Below, piece by piece: positions 21,776 through 30,176 of a stretch of DNA of 35,260 nucleotides; the first letter of the stretch is position 1; every line of letters begins with the position of its first letter. The DNA lies in assembly GCA_964537285.1 (NCBI GenBank), contig CAZHZT010000056.1, positions 1 to 35,260 on the forward strand, written 5' to 3'. This DNA is from CAZHZT01 sp964537285. GTDB taxonomy: Bacteria; Bacteroidota; Bacteroidia; Chitinophagales; Saprospiraceae. The position numbers and the translations under genes were made by a program. A model generated the notes under the pieces. It was not told the origin of the DNA, searched no databases, and saw only the letters and a program-made list of their open reading frames with translations.

Positions 21776-21941
21776 CAGTGCTTCAGAAACTAAATCCTTG
21801 ATAGCTTTAGAAGCGATTATTTTGGTGGCAAACGAGGCGCGAAGAGGGAGCATAGCCAAAGTTACGTGACCGATGAGCAACGAAGTAGGCCGCCAAAAGA
21901 AGCCGTCTAAAGTGTCAAGGATTTAGTTCCTGAAGTACTAG
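21776..21941. repeat. 166-bp element with CTAGTGCTTCAGGAACTAA-like inverted ends
   Basis: The left end CAGTGCTTCAGAAACTAA plus ATCCTTGA and the right end TCAAGGAT plus TTAGTTCCTGAAGTACTAG are inverted. The interior has no coding capacity but shows weak pairing (TTTTGGTGGC with GCCGCCAAAA). Solo ends are at 9563-9581 and 13991-14009. It is MITE-like. Confidence 0.75.
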
Positions 21942-21975
21942 TCAAAGCCCGAAAAAATAAATTTTATCCCTACTT

Positions 21976-22008
21976 CTTGCATGGTTTTCAGAATAAAAAT
22001 TACCTTTG
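21976..22008 (+). promoter_or_regulatory. Candidate promoter of the lpxK gene set
   Basis: CTTG, 21 bases, then TACCTTTG, a perfect -7 motif. Transcription would start near 22015, giving a leader of about 70 bases before the GTG at 22088. Confidence 0.6.
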
Positions 22009-22087
22009 CATGAGTGAGTAAAGAAAGTTGTGATTGATTTATCATTGCAACTTAGTGTAAGTATTTAAAAAAATACATCCCATTCCC

Positions 22088-23155
22088 GTGACACAAAACC
22101 GGCTCTTACAGCTATTGCTTATTCCGTTCGCAATGCTCTATGGGGTAATCGTAGGCATTCGAAACTGGTTCTACCAGAAGAACATCCTGAAATCCTTTGA
22201 TTTCGATGTTCCGGTTATCGCTGTCGGCAACCTGTCCGTCGGAGGATCCGGGAAAACACCGCACACCGAATATCTTATCCGCCTTCTCAAAGATTATCTT
22301 AATGTTGCTACCCTCAGCCGGGGCTATAATCGGAAAACAAGGGGCTTCTATATTGTTCATCCTCGAAATAATGCCGATCAGGTAGGCGATGAGCCTCTCC
22401 AGTTTGCACGTAAGTTCAATGATATTCTTGTTAGCATTGGAGAGAGTAGAGCCTTTGCTATTCCGCAAATCATGATGAATCACCCGGAGACGGAAGTGAT
22501 ATTGCTAGATGATGCTTTTCAACACCGGGCCGTTCGTCCGGGCTTAAATATATTACTAACGGAATTTGATCGCCCTTTTACAGGGGATTACCTTCTGCCT
22601 GTAGGTCGGCTTCGCGAGTGGAGGTCGGGGTATAGACGGGCGGATATTATAGTGGTTAGTAAATGCCCGGAGCAAGTTAGCAATGAAGAAAGAGAGCAAC
22701 TGATAAAAGAAATCAATCCTCTGAAGCACCAGCAGCTGTTCTTTTCGAGGTATCATTATGGTAATTTATATTATATTTTCAATCCGGCTTATCGTATTGC
22801 TTTGGATGAAAAGCTTGATGTGCTTTTGATATGTGCAATTGCTCGGACTGATTATTTACTAGACTATCTCAAGCCTCGGGTATCGCATGTTCAATCATTG
22901 GAATACGAAGATCATCACGTTTTTACAAAGTTTGATTTGTCTAATTTGGTGACCAACTTTAAGAGGCTGGATTCTGATAGAAAAATCATTCTCACGACGG
23001 AAAAAGACGCTATGCGCCTGGAGGTGCACAAGCGTTTTATTATAGAAAATCAGCTGCCGCTATTTGTGTTGCCTGTTGAGGTGAGTTTCTTATTTAAAGA
23101 ACAGGCTAGCTTTGATGATGCAGTAAAATCATTTTTGCTCAACTTCAAAGTATAG
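22088..23155 (+). CDS. lpxK: Tetraacyldisaccharide 4'-kinase
   Basis: Phosphorylates the 4' position of the lipid A disaccharide precursor at the cytosolic face of the inner membrane. The 355 residues match the family. They include an N-terminal membrane helix (LLQLLLIPFAMLYGVIVGI), the P-loop GNLSVGGSGKTPHTEYL (48-64), the following SRGYNRKTRGF block, the Walker B-like EVILLDDAFQHRAV with the DDxxQH signature, and GRLREW. The start is GTG, chosen because it precedes the hydrophobic helix and no ATG is available upstream. The glycosyltransferase gene begins three bases after its stop, so the two form an operon. Confidence 0.96.
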   Translation: MTQNRLLQLLLIPFAMLYGVIVGIRNWFYQKNILKSFDFDVPVIAVGNLSVGGSGKTPHTEYLIRLLKDYLNVATLSRGYNRKTRGFYIVHPRNNADQVGDEPLQFARKFNDILVSIGESRAFAIPQIMMNHPETEVILLDDAFQHRAVRPGLNILLTEFDRPFTGDYLLPVGRLREWRSGYRRADIIVVSKCPEQVSNEEREQLIKEINPLKHQQLFFSRYHYGNLYYIFNPAYRIALDEKLDVLLICAIARTDYLLDYLKPRVSHVQSLEYEDHHVFTKFDLSNLVTNFKRLDSDRKIILTTEKDAMRLEVHKRFIIENQLPLFVLPVEVSFLFKEQASFDDAVKSFLLNFKV

Positions 23156-23158
23156 GAA

Positions 23159-24307
23159 GTGATTTCTATAGTTTTTTGGATTTATTTTACAGCCATTTTT
23201 ATTCAGTTAATGTACTGGATACTTTGGTTTGGAAGATTAGCAATTCATTCCTCAAAGGAGGAAATGCGAAATACTGGAATTCGTAAGTTGGCTAAACAAT
23301 CAGGAGATGGTATAAAAAAGCCTCCAGTTTCAGTAATCATTTGTGCACACAATGAAGAAAAGAATCTCAGGAGGTTTTTACCCAGTGTTTTAAGTCAAGA
23401 CTACCCTGATTTTGAGGTGATTGTAGTAAATGATAATTCTTCTGACGGAAGTATGGATGTTTTGTTGCAATTTCAAAAGAAGAATGTTAACTTACGAATC
23501 CAAAATTTATTGTACGCTAAATCCCACTTAAGTGGAAAAAAGCATGCCCTAGAAAAAGGAATTGCTTTTTCCAACAACGAAGTTCTTTTACTTACTGATG
23601 CCGACTGTTACCCTATCAGCAACCAGTGGATTAGCTCCATGGTAGCAAAGTTAGATGACACTGTTGATATTGTATTGGGCTATGGCCCTTATGCAATGGA
23701 AACGGGTATTTTGAATAAATGGATTCGGTATGAAACAGCGCTTATCGCTATTCAGTATTTTTCTTATGCTCTCTGGGGAATTCCTTACATGGGTGTAGGC
23801 AGAAATCTGATGTATCGAAAATCATTGTTCATTAAGCAAAAAGGTTTTCAGGCTCATCAATCCTTAGCTTCCGGAGACGACGATCTTTTCGTCAATGCGG
23901 TGGCTAATGAAAGAAATACAGCAATTTGCCTGAACCCAGAAAGCTTTGTCTTTTCCGTGCCAAAAAAAACGATCCAAAGCTATGTACGGCAAAAGACTCG
24001 TCATCTATCTACTGCCGTTTACTACCGGAGAATGCACATTTTGGGCTTAGGGCTGTACTCAGGCACGCATTTTGTTTGCCATTCAGTAAGTATTATTTTG
24101 CTATGTTTGAAAGTTAGCATAGTGTATGTCGTTCTGCTTTTCACATTACGACTTTTGACAATATGGGGAATATCGAATCGCCTTTTAATTAAATTCCAAG
24201 AACCCGGGCTAACCCGTTGGGTTCCTGTGTTTGACGCCATGTACATATCCTATTACACATTCTTTTTACCAAAATTATTGCATAAAAAAATAAATTATTG
24301 GAAGTGA
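23159..24307 (+). CDS. Membrane glycosyltransferase, family 2
   Basis: A 382-residue GT2 enzyme. It has an N-terminal membrane helix (about 3-25) and a GT-A catalytic domain with SVIICAHNEEKNLRRFLPSVLSQ, the NDNSSDGS segment (91-98), the DXD motif in TDADC (147-150), the acceptor-side GDDDLFVN (239-246), and a QxxRW-like QKTRH. C-terminal membrane helices follow at about 300-335. The pattern suggests a processive or lipid-linked sugar transfer. The substrate is unknown, but its position in an operon with lpxK suggests an envelope glycolipid role (inference). It starts with GTG three bases after the lpxK stop and overlaps the next gene by four bases (GTGA). Confidence 0.88.
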   Translation: MISIVFWIYFTAIFIQLMYWILWFGRLAIHSSKEEMRNTGIRKLAKQSGDGIKKPPVSVIICAHNEEKNLRRFLPSVLSQDYPDFEVIVVNDNSSDGSMDVLLQFQKKNVNLRIQNLLYAKSHLSGKKHALEKGIAFSNNEVLLLTDADCYPISNQWISSMVAKLDDTVDIVLGYGPYAMETGILNKWIRYETALIAIQYFSYALWGIPYMGVGRNLMYRKSLFIKQKGFQAHQSLASGDDDLFVNAVANERNTAICLNPESFVFSVPKKTIQSYVRQKTRHLSTAVYYRRMHILGLGLYSGTHFVCHSVSIILLCLKVSIVYVVLLFTLRLLTIWGISNRLLIKFQEPGLTRWVPVFDAMYISYYTFFLPKLLHKKINYWK

Positions 24308-24966
24308 AAACTACAACAAATTTTAATCCCAGGGCGCAACAGGACTATGACGTAGTCCAAAAAGCAATTCTCGGCGATCAACGTGCATACGCCATTTTAA
24401 TGGACCGCTACCGCAGTTCAATTTTTCACATGATGCTCAAAATGGTTAATAATCGCGAAGATGCCGATGATTTGACACTCGAAGCTTTTGGAAAAGCTTT
24501 TAATAAATTGCCCAGTTACACACCGAGATACGCCTTTAGCACTTGGTTATTTAAAATCGCGATCAACAATTGCATCGACTTCATCCGTAAAAAACGCATG
24601 CAATTATTATCTATTGATGATCCTATTGAACCCAATAGCGATCAGGATTATTCCAGTAATCTGAAAGCAGAAACCCTGGATCCGGAAGAAATGTATATTC
24701 GGGATCAACGTCTTCTGCTTATGCGGCACATGCTTACCAAATTAAGCCACAAGTACCGTTTAATGATCGAATTGCGATTTTTTGAAGAACTAAGTTATGA
24801 CGAAATTGCTAGAGAACTTGATATCCCATTAGGTACCGTTAAAGCTCAACTTTTTAGAGCAAAGGAGATTCTTTACAACATGCTGCAAAAACCTGGAGCA
24901 AAAGCTTATTTGGAAACGACTTCCAGGTATAAGCGAAAAGCTCGAGCAGTTGCAGTCGCTTGCTAG
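24304..24966 (+). CDS. RNA polymerase sigma factor, sigma-70 family (ECF-like)
   Basis: A 220-residue sigma factor. Region 2 is ILMDRYRSSIFHMMLKMVNNREDADDLTLEAFGKAFNKL and FSTWLFKIAINNCIDFIRKKR. Region 4 is LSHKYRLMIELRFFEELSYDEIARELDIPLGTVKAQLFRAKEIL. The C-terminal 35 residues are basic. I prefer the GTG at 24304, which overlaps the glycosyltransferase stop as GTGA and gives the family-like start MKTTTNFNPRAQQDY; the frame also allows a TTG at 24298. No anti-sigma gene follows. This constitutively operonic, partnerless type is common in Bacteroidota and may be a general rather than a signal-bound sigma factor (inference). Confidence 0.9.
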   Translation: MKTTTNFNPRAQQDYDVVQKAILGDQRAYAILMDRYRSSIFHMMLKMVNNREDADDLTLEAFGKAFNKLPSYTPRYAFSTWLFKIAINNCIDFIRKKRMQLLSIDDPIEPNSDQDYSSNLKAETLDPEEMYIRDQRLLLMRHMLTKLSHKYRLMIELRFFEELSYDEIARELDIPLGTVKAQLFRAKEILYNMLQKPGAKAYLETTSRYKRKARAVAVAC

Positions 24967-25064
24967 GCAATACGATATCCTTCGATGCCTGTGGAAAATG
25001 CATCCGAATTCCATGGTAATTCTGTATTTTTCATAGGTATCTCCCCATTTTGCTAACTTTTAAA

Positions 25065-25072
25065 TACCTTTG
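25065..25072 (+). promoter_or_regulatory. Candidate rsmG promoter (-7 motif)
   Basis: TACCTTTG matches TAnnTTTG. Transcription from here would start near 25079, downstream of the TTG at 25050, and supports the ATG at 25101 as the rsmG start. Confidence 0.5.
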
Positions 25073-25100
25073 GGCCTCCAACACCTTTTACAAATCGACT

Positions 25101-25727
25101 ATGGAATTACTGTCTAAGTACTTCCCAAATTTATCCGCTGAACAACTCGAACAGTTCGGCAGGATGTGGGATTTCTATCATGAATGGAATGCGATGATCA
25201 ATGTCATTTCAAGAAAAGATATTGATAACCTTTTTATTCATCATATCCTTCATTCACTGGCTATCGGGAAGTTCATTCGCTTCAAGCCCGGTACAGAAGT
25301 ACTGGATTTGGGAACAGGAGGAGGTTTTCCTGGTATTCCCCTGGCTGTTTTATTTCCGGAAGTGAAATTTACCATGGTTGATGGAACGGGCAAAAAAATA
25401 AAAGTGGTTAATGAAGCAATCAACGAATTGCAGTTACGCAATGCAAAAGCTTTGCACATTCGTGCAGAAGAGCTAAAATATCGTTTTGACTTTGTGGTGT
25501 GTCGTGCTGTAGCCAGCTTGGAAAAGTTGCTTTTTTGGACGCAAAAACTTTACAAGGACACACAGCAAAATGCCTTGCCTAATGGCTTGATTGCCTTGAA
25601 AGGAGGAAATATTGAAAGTGAAATTAAGGAATTGAACTCTAAAGAATACATTGAGCTTATACCAATAAGTGAATTTTTTGATGAGCCTTTTTTTGAAGAA
25701 AAATATATCCTTTATGTTCAGTACTAA
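25101..25727 (+). CDS. rsmG: 16S rRNA (guanine-527 N7)-methyltransferase
   Basis: Methylates G527 of 16S rRNA with S-adenosylmethionine. From the ATG at 25101 it has 208 residues, the normal length. It shows the family N-terminus (QFGRMWDFYHEWNAMINVISRKD), the SAM-binding loop VLDLGTGGGFPGIPLAVLFP, the VDGTGKKIKVV strand, and the conserved VVCRAVASLEKLLFW. An in-frame TTG at 25050 would add 17 residues with no family match and lies upstream of the likely transcription start. Its stop overlaps the stop of the convergent membrane-protein gene by four bases. Confidence 0.95.
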   Translation: MELLSKYFPNLSAEQLEQFGRMWDFYHEWNAMINVISRKDIDNLFIHHILHSLAIGKFIRFKPGTEVLDLGTGGGFPGIPLAVLFPEVKFTMVDGTGKKIKVVNEAINELQLRNAKALHIRAEELKYRFDFVVCRAVASLEKLLFWTQKLYKDTQQNALPNGLIALKGGNIESEIKELNSKEYIELIPISEFFDEPFFEEKYILYVQY

Positions 25728-26392
25728 AGCTTCAAACGCACGCCCTTTTTACTGGCCATTTGCCTCAGGTAGGCTTTGAGTCCCTCAGAGTTTCTTTCAC
25801 TAGAAATGACTCCGTCTAAGACTGCCCGGTCCAATTCGTAGAGTATATTATCGGCCGCATAATGGTCGAGTGCTTCAAGGTCAATGAGAATGTCCTTCTC
25901 AAAGCCTTCAATTTTAAGAAATTCGTTTTCCATTTTTATTTCCTCTACTTCTTCCCAGGGGATGCTCTCGAAGAAGTAATCATCGTAGTAGATTCGGTCA
26001 TCACTAATGAAAATAGATGGGTTTCCCTGAAGGAAAATCTGGCTTAAGTAGTACAGCAATAACAATAAGGCTATGATCGTCTCAAAGCTCCATAGTTCAG
26101 CGAATATTTTATAATATACTAATAAAAGCAAGCAGAGCACTACTCCCTGGATTACAAACATGGGCTGATGATCACTTTTATGACCTAAGTGAACCACGTG
26201 AGCACTATCCTTTATTTCGTACAGGTACAATGATTTGAATACAAAGAAAGCACTGAATCCCAGCAAATACAGATGAATCAGGAGTTTTAGAAACTTAAAA
26301 AAGCCTGATTCATAAGCTTCTTGTTGGAAAGTCAATCCCAAAATACCTATCAAAAGCATAATCCAGAACGCATTGCTCATCGCTTTTACCAT
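25724..26392 (-). CDS. Four-TM membrane protein of unknown function
   Basis: A 222-residue protein. Four hydrophobic helices lie in the first 120 residues (AFWIMLLIGILGLTF; LLIHLYLLGFSAFFVF; VIQGVVLCLLLLVYYKIF; IIALLLLLYYLSQIFL). They are followed by a soluble C-terminal part with alternating strands (ISDDRIYYDDYFFESIPWEEVEEIKM) that resembles PH-like or bPH2 domains found after membrane helices. I know no function. It starts three bases after the stop of the enoyl-CoA hydratase gene, so it belongs to the same transcript by position. Whether it has a metabolic role there is doubtful. An in-frame ATG at 26380 is an alternative start. Confidence 0.7.
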   Translation of the reverse strand: MVKAMSNAFWIMLLIGILGLTFQQEAYESGFFKFLKLLIHLYLLGFSAFFVFKSLYLYEIKDSAHVVHLGHKSDHQPMFVIQGVVLCLLLLVYYKIFAELWSFETIIALLLLLYYLSQIFLQGNPSIFISDDRIYYDDYFFESIPWEEVEEIKMENEFLKIEGFEKDILIDLEALDHYAADNILYELDRAVLDGVISSERNSEGLKAYLRQMASKKGVRLKL

Positions 26393-26395
26393 ACT

Positions 26396-27169
26396 CTACG
26401 CTTTTTGTTTGAATGCATTGATTGCATTTCTGGTGAAATCTGAGAGCACTAATTCGCCACTCATCGCTGCCCGATGCTCCAGTAATTCATCCCAGTTTTC
26501 TGTTTCGTGCCAGAAAGCTTTCTTCATTAAACGCATTGCTTCAGGGTTGTATTGGGCAAGCTTATGTGCTAAATTATAAACGGCATCATCTACATCCTCT
26601 ATGGTATCATAAACTTCGGCATATAATCCTTTTTCACAGGCCCAATGAGCATCGTACCATTTCTCCGGGTTCATAGCCATTTGCGTCATTGCAGATGTGC
26701 CTACTTTACGTTCTACCGCTGGGCCTACCACGAAAGGGCCTATTCCGACAGCCAATTCGCTCAATCGGATAGAAGCAAATTTAGTAGCAATACAGTAATC
26801 CATAGAGGCCGCCACACCAATGCCACCGCCAACGGCTTTTCCCTGAACGCGCCCTACAATAAATTTTGGGCATTTACGGCAAGCATTGATTACATTAGCG
26901 AAGCCCATGAAAAATTGCTTGCCTGTCTCGAAGTTATTGATAGCTATTAATTCATCAAAACTGGCACCTGCACAGAAGGTGCGGTTGCCAGAGCTTTTAA
27001 GAACTACCACCTTTACCTCTTTATCCTCTCCTGCTTTATGAATGGCGTCTGCCAATTCAGCAAGTAGCCTGCCTGGCAAAGAATTGTGGGCTGGGTGGAA
27101 AAAGGTAATGGTAGCGATATGGTCTTCTATGACGGTTTCGATAGAACCTAGTTGAGTTTTATCTTCCAT
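26396..27169 (-). CDS. Enoyl-CoA hydratase/isomerase family protein
   Basis: A 257-residue crotonase-fold enzyme. It has FFHPAHNSLPGRLLAELADAI at the start, the first oxyanion-hole segment RTFCAGASFDEL (about 65-76), and the second in GRVQGKAVGGGIGVAASMDYCIAT. The LSELAVGIGPFVVGPAVERKVG block is typical of a Bacteroidota subgroup. It lies 90 bases behind paaZ on the same strand. In phenylacetate catabolism two crotonases, PaaF (2,3-dehydroadipyl-CoA hydratase) and PaaG (isomerase), act around PaaZ. I cannot tell which, if either, this is. A role in another CoA pathway remains possible. Confidence 0.85.
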   Translation of the reverse strand: MEDKTQLGSIETVIEDHIATITFFHPAHNSLPGRLLAELADAIHKAGEDKEVKVVVLKSSGNRTFCAGASFDELIAINNFETGKQFFMGFANVINACRKCPKFIVGRVQGKAVGGGIGVAASMDYCIATKFASIRLSELAVGIGPFVVGPAVERKVGTSAMTQMAMNPEKWYDAHWACEKGLYAEVYDTIEDVDDAVYNLAHKLAQYNPEAMRLMKKAFWHETENWDELLEHRAAMSGELVLSDFTRNAINAFKQKA

Positions 27170-27259
27170 GGATAGGTATTTTAATTATTGTTTTTATTTC
27201 TGCTGTTAGGAATTTAAATTCTTTTGTATGCTGCTTCAAGTTTTTTAAAGCGGTAGGGA

Positions 27260-29311
27260 CTAACTACTTTGATCTAACTTTTTCACCATTGTCAGGATCG
27301 TAGCCAAAGCTACCGTCTCTCCTGTTTCGTCATAAACATCTACAAGAAACTTAACGATGCCTTTAGCAATATCTTCTTCATCTCTCTTTTCCTGATCGAT
27401 TTTTTCTTTTACAGTAAAACGGACACCAATGGTCATCCCTGGGTAAACAGGCTTGGTAAAACGACATTCATCAATTCCATAGTTCAAAAGAACCGGCCCT
27501 TTTTTAGGATCCACAAATAAACCAGCAGCTTTTGCAAGCACGTAATATCCATGTGCGACTCTTCCTTCAAAAATAGTTCCTTCAAGAGACGTGGCATCCA
27601 CATGAGCATAGAAATGGTCGCCACTGACGTTGGCAAAGTTGGTAATATCAGCTTCAGAGACGGTATGTTTAGCTGTTATAACCGTTTCTCCAATTTCCAA
27701 TTCTTCAAAGTGCTTGCGAAATACGTGAACGGGCTTTTCTGTTTGTTTAGCTCCCTGTTGATATACTTTTGTGATGTTGGTAATGCTGGTTGGAGTACCC
27801 TGAATAGCAGTTCTTTGTAAATAATGTTTAAGTCCTCTAAGGCCACCCATTTCTTCACCTCCGCCAGCTCTTCCCGGGCCTCCGTGTACTAGTAAGGGCA
27901 TTGGCGAACCGTGGCCGGTACTTTCTACGGCACTTTCTCGGTTGAGTACTAAAATACGGCCGTGATAGGGAGCAGAACCAATAATAAAGTTTCTGGCAAG
28001 TTGGTCATCAGCGGTAGCGATCGTTGTTACGAGAGACCCTTTGCCAAGGTTTGCGATTTCAATAGCTTCGTCTATCGTTTTGTAAGGCATGATGGTTCCT
28101 ACCGGGCCGAATGCTTCTACGTGGTGAGCAGCCTGCTTGTTAAAAGGATCATCATTTAGCATGATCAAAGGCGAGAAAAAAGCTCCATTTTCTTTGCTTG
28201 CGCCGGTGACTTCAAAGTTTTCGAGGTCACCATATACAATTTGACTTTCTTTAGCCAGTTCTTCTACTCTTCTTTTTACTTCTTCCTGTTGAGCTTTTGA
28301 AACGAGCGCGCCCATCTTTACACCCTCTACCTGAGGGTCGCCAATGGTTGTGCGTTGGAGCTGAGCAGAAAGGGCCAGTTGTACATCCTCTACATATTTT
28401 TCAGGAACAACAATCCTGCGAATTGCCGTACACTTCTGCCCGCATTTGACCGTAATTTCTCTTCGGACTTCCTTAATAAATAATTTAAATTCTTCCGAAC
28501 CAGGAACAGCATCTTCGCCTAAAACAGCAGCATTTAAACTGTCAGCTTCCATATTAAAGTGGACGGCGTTTTCTGTAATCTGAGGCAGTGATTTTAACAT
28601 TCTCCCCGTAGAAGCGGAGCCTGTAAAGGTTACTACGTCTTGCGAGTTTACAGAATCCAGAATGCCATGCCCTTTGCCACAGACTAGTTGGATAGCGCCT
28701 TCTGGCAGCAATCCTGAATCGATGATATCTTTTACCATTGCCTGAGTGAGAAACGAAGTTACTTCTGAAGGTTTTACAACTGCAGGCATACCTGCGAGAA
28801 GGTTAACAGAAAGTTTTTCAAGCATTCCCCAGATAGGAAAATTAAACGCATTGATATGGACGGCTACTCCATGGCGAGGGGTCAGGATGTGATGGCCTAT
28901 AAAGGTGCCTTCCTTCGACAGGCTAGCCGCTTCACCATCTACCCAGATGGTATCGGTAGGAAGTTGTTTTCGCAGGCTGGCGTAGGCGAATAAGGTTCCG
29001 ATTCCTCCGTCAATGTCGATCCAGCTATCTGTTTTGGTAGCTCCTGTTTGGTAGCTTAAAGGATAATATTTTTTGCGAATGCCATGCAGGTGCAGAGCTA
29101 AGTTTTTTAACATTAAGCCTCTTTCGCGAAAAGTCATTTTGCGAAGTGCCGCCCCGCCGATTTTTCTCGCATAATCCATAATCCCGTGATAATCCAGGCC
29201 ATCGCTTCCGGCGGTTGATAGTAATTCTCCGGTAACGGCATTGTATTGGGGGATACCTTCGCCTTCGTGTTCTATCCAGTTTCCGGTGATATAGTTTGGT
29301 AATTTTGTCAT
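27260..29311 (-). CDS. paaZ: Bifunctional PaaZ: oxepin-CoA hydrolase / semialdehyde dehydrogenase
   Basis: Opens the ring of oxepin-CoA and oxidises the resulting aldehyde with NADP+ in aerobic phenylacetate breakdown. Its 683 residues match the two-domain E. coli enzyme (681). The N-terminal aldehyde dehydrogenase domain (about 1-520) has Glu255 in NMEADS and the catalytic Cys294 in KCGQKC. The C-terminal MaoC-like hot-dog hydratase (about 535-680) has Asp565 and His570 in NVSGDHFYAHVD. All key residues of both activities are present. paaY lies eight bases upstream and an enoyl-CoA hydratase gene 90 bases downstream. The epoxidase genes paaABCDE and the ligase paaK are not in the window. Confidence 0.95.
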   Translation of the reverse strand: MTKLPNYITGNWIEHEGEGIPQYNAVTGELLSTAGSDGLDYHGIMDYARKIGGAALRKMTFRERGLMLKNLALHLHGIRKKYYPLSYQTGATKTDSWIDIDGGIGTLFAYASLRKQLPTDTIWVDGEAASLSKEGTFIGHHILTPRHGVAVHINAFNFPIWGMLEKLSVNLLAGMPAVVKPSEVTSFLTQAMVKDIIDSGLLPEGAIQLVCGKGHGILDSVNSQDVVTFTGSASTGRMLKSLPQITENAVHFNMEADSLNAAVLGEDAVPGSEEFKLFIKEVRREITVKCGQKCTAIRRIVVPEKYVEDVQLALSAQLQRTTIGDPQVEGVKMGALVSKAQQEEVKRRVEELAKESQIVYGDLENFEVTGASKENGAFFSPLIMLNDDPFNKQAAHHVEAFGPVGTIMPYKTIDEAIEIANLGKGSLVTTIATADDQLARNFIIGSAPYHGRILVLNRESAVESTGHGSPMPLLVHGGPGRAGGGEEMGGLRGLKHYLQRTAIQGTPTSITNITKVYQQGAKQTEKPVHVFRKHFEELEIGETVITAKHTVSEADITNFANVSGDHFYAHVDATSLEGTIFEGRVAHGYYVLAKAAGLFVDPKKGPVLLNYGIDECRFTKPVYPGMTIGVRFTVKEKIDQEKRDEEDIAKGIVKFLVDVYDETGETVALATILTMVKKLDQSS

Positions 29312-29319
29312 GTGTTCTG

Positions 29320-29916
29320 CTATTTTAGTTTTATTTCATTCCAGGTTTGATAAAGTACTTCTTGTTTTGGGCGGTTCTCAGGGATTTCTCGAAGGGGTTC
29401 GCAAGGACGGAGGTATTGATGGCAATCTTCTGGTAGCTTTTGATAAAGTGCTGTTCCCTTCGTTTTCCAGGCAATCATTTCATCGCTGAGCTGTTTGATA
29501 ACTTTCCCTGGATTACCGACCACTAAACTGCGCGGAGGGATGGTTGTATTGGCTTTAATGAAGCTTAATGCACCTACAATAGATTCGTCTCCAATAATCA
29601 CATTGTCCATTATGACTGAATTCATTCCGATCATGGCATTGTAGCCAATAGTGGCACCATGAACGATGGCTCCATGGCCGATGTGAGCAGCTTCCTTTAA
29701 GGTTACGGTCACTCCCGGGAACATGTGTATCGTACAATTTTCCTGTACATTACATCCATCTTCAATGACAATTCCTCCCCAGTCGCCTCTTATGGCGGCA
29801 CCTGGACCAATATACACATTCTTACCGATAATTACATTTCCTGTGACGGCTGCCTGAGGATGTACAAATGCCGATTCGTGCACGACAGGGATGAAACCTT
29901 TGAATTCATAAATCAT
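29320..29916 (-). CDS. paaY: PaaY: hexapeptide-repeat thioesterase / gamma-carbonic-anhydrase-like protein
   Basis: A 198-residue left-handed beta-helix protein with hexapeptide repeats from about residue 12 to 135 (HPQAAVTGNVIIGKNVYIGP and onward). Metal-binding histidines lie in NCTIHMFPG and AHIGHGAIVHG. The C-terminal helical tail is VGNPGKVIKQLSDEMIAWKTKGTALYQ and PCEPLREI. Both length and tail match E. coli PaaY (196 residues), reported to be a thioesterase that clears dead-end CoA products of the phenylacetate pathway. It is the first gene of a minus-strand set and starts about 30 bases from a palindromic element. The eight-base gap to paaZ supports joint transcription. Confidence 0.92.
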   Translation of the reverse strand: MIYEFKGFIPVVHESAFVHPQAAVTGNVIIGKNVYIGPGAAIRGDWGGIVIEDGCNVQENCTIHMFPGVTVTLKEAAHIGHGAIVHGATIGYNAMIGMNSVIMDNVIIGDESIVGALSFIKANTTIPPRSLVVGNPGKVIKQLSDEMIAWKTKGTALYQKLPEDCHQYLRPCEPLREIPENRPKQEVLYQTWNEIKLK

Positions 29917-29946
29917 TACGAAAAAGATATTTTGCTAATGAACTAA

Positions 29947-30072
29947 GAGTGCATTTCATTTTGTCGCTGCCGGCAAGAGAGAGACTATTTTTAGAGAGAG
30001 GCACGCGGCAGCGTGCCTCTCTCTACTAAAGAAAACACCTTCTCAGGAACAGCGGCAAAATGAAATGCACTC
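29947..30072. repeat. 126-bp palindromic element upstream of paaY
   Basis: GAGTGCATTTCATTTTG and the matching CAAAATGAAATGCACTC form perfect inverted ends, extended by GTCGCTG and CAGCGG. Inside is a second perfect hairpin, TAGAGAGAGGCACGC with GCGTGCCTCTCTCTA (29992-30025, loop GGCA). It lies in the presumed paaY promoter region. No other copy is in the window. Confidence 0.8.
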
Positions 30073-30114
30073 GTAAATTAATGAATTACTTTTTAGAAAG
30101 TTTTATCTTGTTTA

Positions 30115-30156
30115 AATAAAAAAGCACATAAAAGTTTCTTTTATGTGCTTTTTTAT
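30115..30156 (-). terminator. Strong bidirectional terminator of the Bax inhibitor-1 gene
   Basis: AAAAGCACATAAAAG pairs with CTTTTATGTGCTTTT around TTT, with an A-run before and a T-run after. It lies 21 bases behind the stop at 30177 on the minus strand. Confidence 0.85.
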
Positions 30157-30176
30157 AAAGAAGTTAAAATTGCTAA

